Assembly: GCA_934215995.1 (NCBI GenBank)
Contig: CAKQBC010000128.1
Coordinates: forward strand, 1 to 6,822
Source: an uncultured Bacillus sp.
GTDB taxonomy: Bacteria > Bacillota > Bacilli > Bacillales > DSM-1321
Length of the DNA stretch: 6,822 nucleotides
Direction: 5' to 3'
The position numbers and the translations under genes were made by a program. The notes beneath the pieces were generated by a model. It ran no database searches. It was not told the DNA's origin and worked only from the letters and a program-made list of their open reading frames with translations. This document shows, in pieces, positions 4,234 to 6,822 of this stretch (position 1 is its first letter; each line of letters begins with the position of its first letter).

Positions 4234-6822
4234 TTATAACACATTAAAATACCTTGCATCCGGATGGGCAAACACGATCGCAGAAACAGATGCCTCCGGT
4301 TCCATCATATAGCCTTCTGTCAGCTGGATCCCGATATCTTCGGGTTTCAGCAGCCTGAACAGCTTTTCCTGGTCTTCAAGGTTCGGGCAGGCCGGGTATC
4401 CGAATGAAAACCGCTGGCCGGTATATTTGGCGGCAAAGCGCTCCTGCATCGTCATATCGACCGGATCGCCGATTTGCCATTTATCCCTCATCACCTGATG
4501 GATCCTTTCAGCGAAGCCTTCAGCCGTTTCCAATGCGAGCGATTGGATTGCATGGCTTTTCAGGAACTGGGCTTCCTGCTTCCACTGTTCGCTTTTCTCC
4601 TTGATTCCTTTGCCGGCCGTTACCACAAAGAACCCGACATAATCCATTTCGCCTGAGCTTTTCGGCTTCAGGTAATCGGCAAGACACAGGAACGGCGCCT
4701 TCTCCTGTCTCGGAAATTCGAACGTTTCCAATACTTCCGTTTCGTTTTCCGGATTATAGACAATCACTTGATTGCCATCGCCTTGGGCCGGGAAAAATCG
4801 ATACACACCGTTGATTCTGTATCTCTCTTCCTGAAGCTCGCTATACAGGTCATCAACGAGCTGATTCAGCTCTACCGCTCTATCATCCCCTTGTTCGAGC
4901 AATGTCTTGACCTTGCCCTTCAGGCCCAGATGGTGGCCGATCAGCATCTGACGGTTCACATACGGCATAACTGTCCGTAATGGATAATCGGTAAGCTTAT
5001 GCCGTTTCAAGTCTTCCGGCTTCTTGACTTCCGCTTCCCTGACCGTCTTTTCCGGTTTCGGAAGGACAGCTGTGACCGTTTGCGCCTCTCTTCTCAATGC
5101 AGCAGATTTAAGCCGTTTCTCTGTCAACTCCGCTATGAATTCATCTTTTTTGCCGCTGTCATGCATTGTGTTCGCAAGTGACAAGCCATCCATCGCATCT
5201 TTCGCATATAATACAGCCCCTTTGTATTCCGGGGCAATCTTCGTATCAGTGAATTTTCGGGATAATGCAGCCCCTCCCACCATGATCGGCACCTGTATAT
5301 CGCTTTCCTTCAGATCCTGCGCCGTCAGTACCATCTGTTGCGCCGATTTCACAAGCAGCCCGGATAGGCCGATCATCGAAGGCTTATGTTTTCGCACGGC
5401 TTCGATCAGCTGCTGGGAATTAACTTTTATCCCGAGGTCCACAATGTCAAAACCGTTATTCGACAAGATGATTTCGACCAGGTTCTTCCCGATATCATGG
5501 ACGTCTCCTTTTACAGTGGCCAGGATGATTTTCCCTTTGGAATGCGACTCGTCTTCATTCTTTTCCATATACTGCTCAAGATGGGAAACAGCCGCTTTCA
5601 TCGATTCGGCACTTTGAAGCACTTCTGCGACAATCAGCTGATTGTCATTGAAAAGGACGCCCACTTTAGCCATCCCTGCCATCAACGGGCCATTAATTAT
5701 ATCAAGCGGCGCCTGCCCTTTGGACATGGCTTCATTCAGGTCATCGATTAGCCCTTCTTTTGTTCCTTCAATTATATATTGGGCCAGCCTTTCTTCGAGG
5801 GGGAGCTTTTTCGTGTCCACCGCTTTTTCCACTTTTTTATCGCGGAAATAGGAAATGAATTGCTGCAAAGTTTCTTCGCTTGTCTCAAAAAGGAGCTGCT
5901 CCGAAAGACGGATTTCCTCTTCCGGGATACTAGCATAGCGTTCCAGCTTCTCTGTATTCACAATTGCATAATCCAATCCTGCTTTCGTACAGTGGTACAG
6001 AAATACCGCATTCAATATTTCCCTTCCGCGGGGAGGAAGCCCGAACGATACATTCGAGATTCCGAGTATGGTAAGGCATTCCGGGAATCTTTCCTTAATC
6101 GCCCTTATTCCTTCAACCGTCTCCGAAGCAGCGCCGATATATTGTTCATCCCCTGTTCCGACAGGGAAAACGAGCGGATCAAAAATGAGATCATTTGGAT
6201 TGATTTTATACGTATCCACCAAAAGGCTGTAAGAACGGGCGGCAATCCTCAGTTTATCTTCAGCCTTGACGGCCATCCCCAATTCATCGATTGTACCGAC
6301 AACAAGGGCGCCCCCGTATTGATGAATCAGGGCCGAAACGCTTTGGAATTTGCCTTCTCCGTCCTCAAGATTGACAGAATTGATGATTGATTTGCCTTGG
6401 GAAGCTTTTAAGGCTACTTCAATCACCTTGTCATCCGTGGAATCGATGACGAGAGGCACTTTTACTTTTTTGACAGCTTCCTTGACGAATTCCTTCATAT
6501 TATTCCATTCATCATCATCAGGGTCCGCAAGGCAAATATCGATCACATGGGCGCCTTTTTTCACCTGGTTCCTGGCGATTTCAGCAGCCTGTTCGAATTT
6601 CTTTTCACGAATAAGCTCTTTGAACTTCCGGGAACCAATCACATTTGTCCTTTCACCGACAAATAATGGCCGCATGCTGTCATCATATAACAGAGCATCT
6701 ATCCCGGAGACGGCATGGTTGTGCGTCTTTACCGGTATTTCCCTTGGTTTCAACCCGGCAACTGCTTCAGCAAGTGAAGCAACATGGGCAGGCGTTGTTC
6801 CGCAGCAGCCGCCGACAATATT
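4234..6822 (-). CDS. metH: Cobalamin-dependent methionine synthase (C-terminal 862 codons, cut by window edge)
   Basis: MetH transfers the methyl group of 5-methyltetrahydrofolate through enzyme-bound cobalamin to homocysteine, giving methionine. Counting from the right edge (residue 1 at 6822), NIVGGCCGTTPAHV (1-14) is the end of the homocysteine domain, with two of the Zn-binding Cys (6 and 7). The folate-binding domain follows (about 50-325; FVGERTNVIGSRKF at 54-67, VIDSTDD 125-131, DPLVFPVGTGDEQ 215-227, GISNVSFGLPPRGRE 254-268). Next is the helical cobalamin cap (about 345-420), then the Rossmann B12 domain with GDVHDIG (439-445), where H442 is the lower cobalt ligand, plus GLSGLL (486-491). 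The SAM-binding reactivation domain (about 610-862) carries RFSFGYPACP (804-813). The frame is open to the edge, so the TTG at 6753-6751 is an internal Leu and not a start. A usual length near 1,140-1,150 means roughly 280 residues lie outside. All key residues seen are intact. The gene ends directly at its own terminator. Confidence 0.97.
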   Translation of the reverse strand, partial: NIVGGCCGTTPAHVASLAEAVAGLKPREIPVKTHNHAVSGIDALLYDDSMRPLFVGERTNVIGSRKFKELIREKKFEQAAEIARNQVKKGAHVIDICLADPDDDEWNNMKEFVKEAVKKVKVPLVIDSTDDKVIEVALKASQGKSIINSVNLEDGEGKFQSVSALIHQYGGALVVGTIDELGMAVKAEDKLRIAARSYSLLVDTYKINPNDLIFDPLVFPVGTGDEQYIGAASETVEGIRAIKERFPECLTILGISNVSFGLPPRGREILNAVFLYHCTKAGLDYAIVNTEKLERYASIPEEEIRLSEQLLFETSEETLQQFISYFRDKKVEKAVDTKKLPLEERLAQYIIEGTKEGLIDDLNEAMSKGQAPLDIINGPLMAGMAKVGVLFNDNQLIVAEVLQSAESMKAAVSHLEQYMEKNEDESHSKGKIILATVKGDVHDIGKNLVEIILSNNGFDIVDLGIKVNSQQLIEAVRKHKPSMIGLSGLLVKSAQQMVLTAQDLKESDIQVPIMVGGAALSRKFTDTKIAPEYKGAVLYAKDAMDGLSLANTMHDSGKKDEFIAELTEKRLKSAALRREAQTVTAVLPKPEKTVREAEVKKPEDLKRHKLTDYPLRTVMPYVNRQMLIGHHLGLKGKVKTLLEQGDDRAVELNQLVDDLYSELQEERYRINGVYRFFPAQGDGNQVIVYNPENETEVLETFEFPRQEKAPFLCLADYLKPKSSGEMDYVGFFVVTAGKGIKEKSEQWKQEAQFLKSHAIQSLALETAEGFAERIHQVMRDKWQIGDPVDMTMQERFAAKYTGQRFSFGYPACPNLEDQEKLFRLLKPEDIGIQLTEGYMMEPEASVSAIVFAHPDARYFNVL

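Noticed and set aside
5779..6390. 203-codon plus-strand frame inside metH (and a 197-codon one at 5024-5617)
   Set aside because: Both lie wholly antisense to clearly conserved metH sequence, have no recognisable domain and lack convincing ribosome binding sites. They are shadows of the real gene.
1..6822. A new multi-gene system such as a defence island or biosynthetic cluster
   Set aside because: The genes are recognised housekeeping or common accessory families, in separate transcription units with their own terminators, and show no shared partner or repeat.

Overview
The window looks like chromosomal DNA from a low-GC Gram-positive rod of the Bacillaceae/Planococcaceae type. The evidence is strong AAGG-type ribosome binding sites, short intrinsic terminators, an OdhA that reads like Bacillus 2-oxoglutarate dehydrogenase E1, and a RimL/YdaF-type acetyltransferase. 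I see no mobile element, tRNA, rRNA or CRISPR array. It reads as ordinary core-genome sequence with one broken gene.

Layout from left to right. (1) Positions 1-1182, minus strand: the first 394 codons of odhA, cut by the left edge. (2) Positions 1183-1530: a 348-base gap with two plausible sigma-A promoters for odhA, a 10-bp inverted repeat in its leader, and a hairpin that probably ends the next gene. (3) Positions 1531-2298, minus strand: a secreted polysaccharide deacetylase of the NodB/CE4 family. (4) Positions 2299-2501: a divergent promoter region. (5) Positions 2502-3048, plus strand: a RimL/YdaF-like GNAT acetyltransferase split by one frameshift. (6) Positions 3053-3086: a symmetrical terminator shared by two convergent genes. 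(7) Positions 3175-3996, minus strand: a Cof/YidA-type HAD phosphatase with a perfect CRP/FNR-type palindrome upstream. (8) Positions 4205-4229: terminator of metH. (9) Positions 4234-6822, minus strand: the C-terminal 862 codons of cobalamin-dependent methionine synthase, cut by the right edge inside the homocysteine-binding domain.

The genes look like separately transcribed units rather than one pathway. OdhA works in the TCA cycle, MetH in methionine and one-carbon metabolism, the deacetylase at the cell wall, and the HAD enzyme probably in sugar-phosphate or phosphometabolite turnover. Each is separated from its neighbour by a terminator, a promoter region or a change of strand. I found no convincing novel multi-gene system. 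The points most worth a second look are the broken acetyltransferase, the CRP/FNR-like palindrome before the HAD gene, and the odhA leader.
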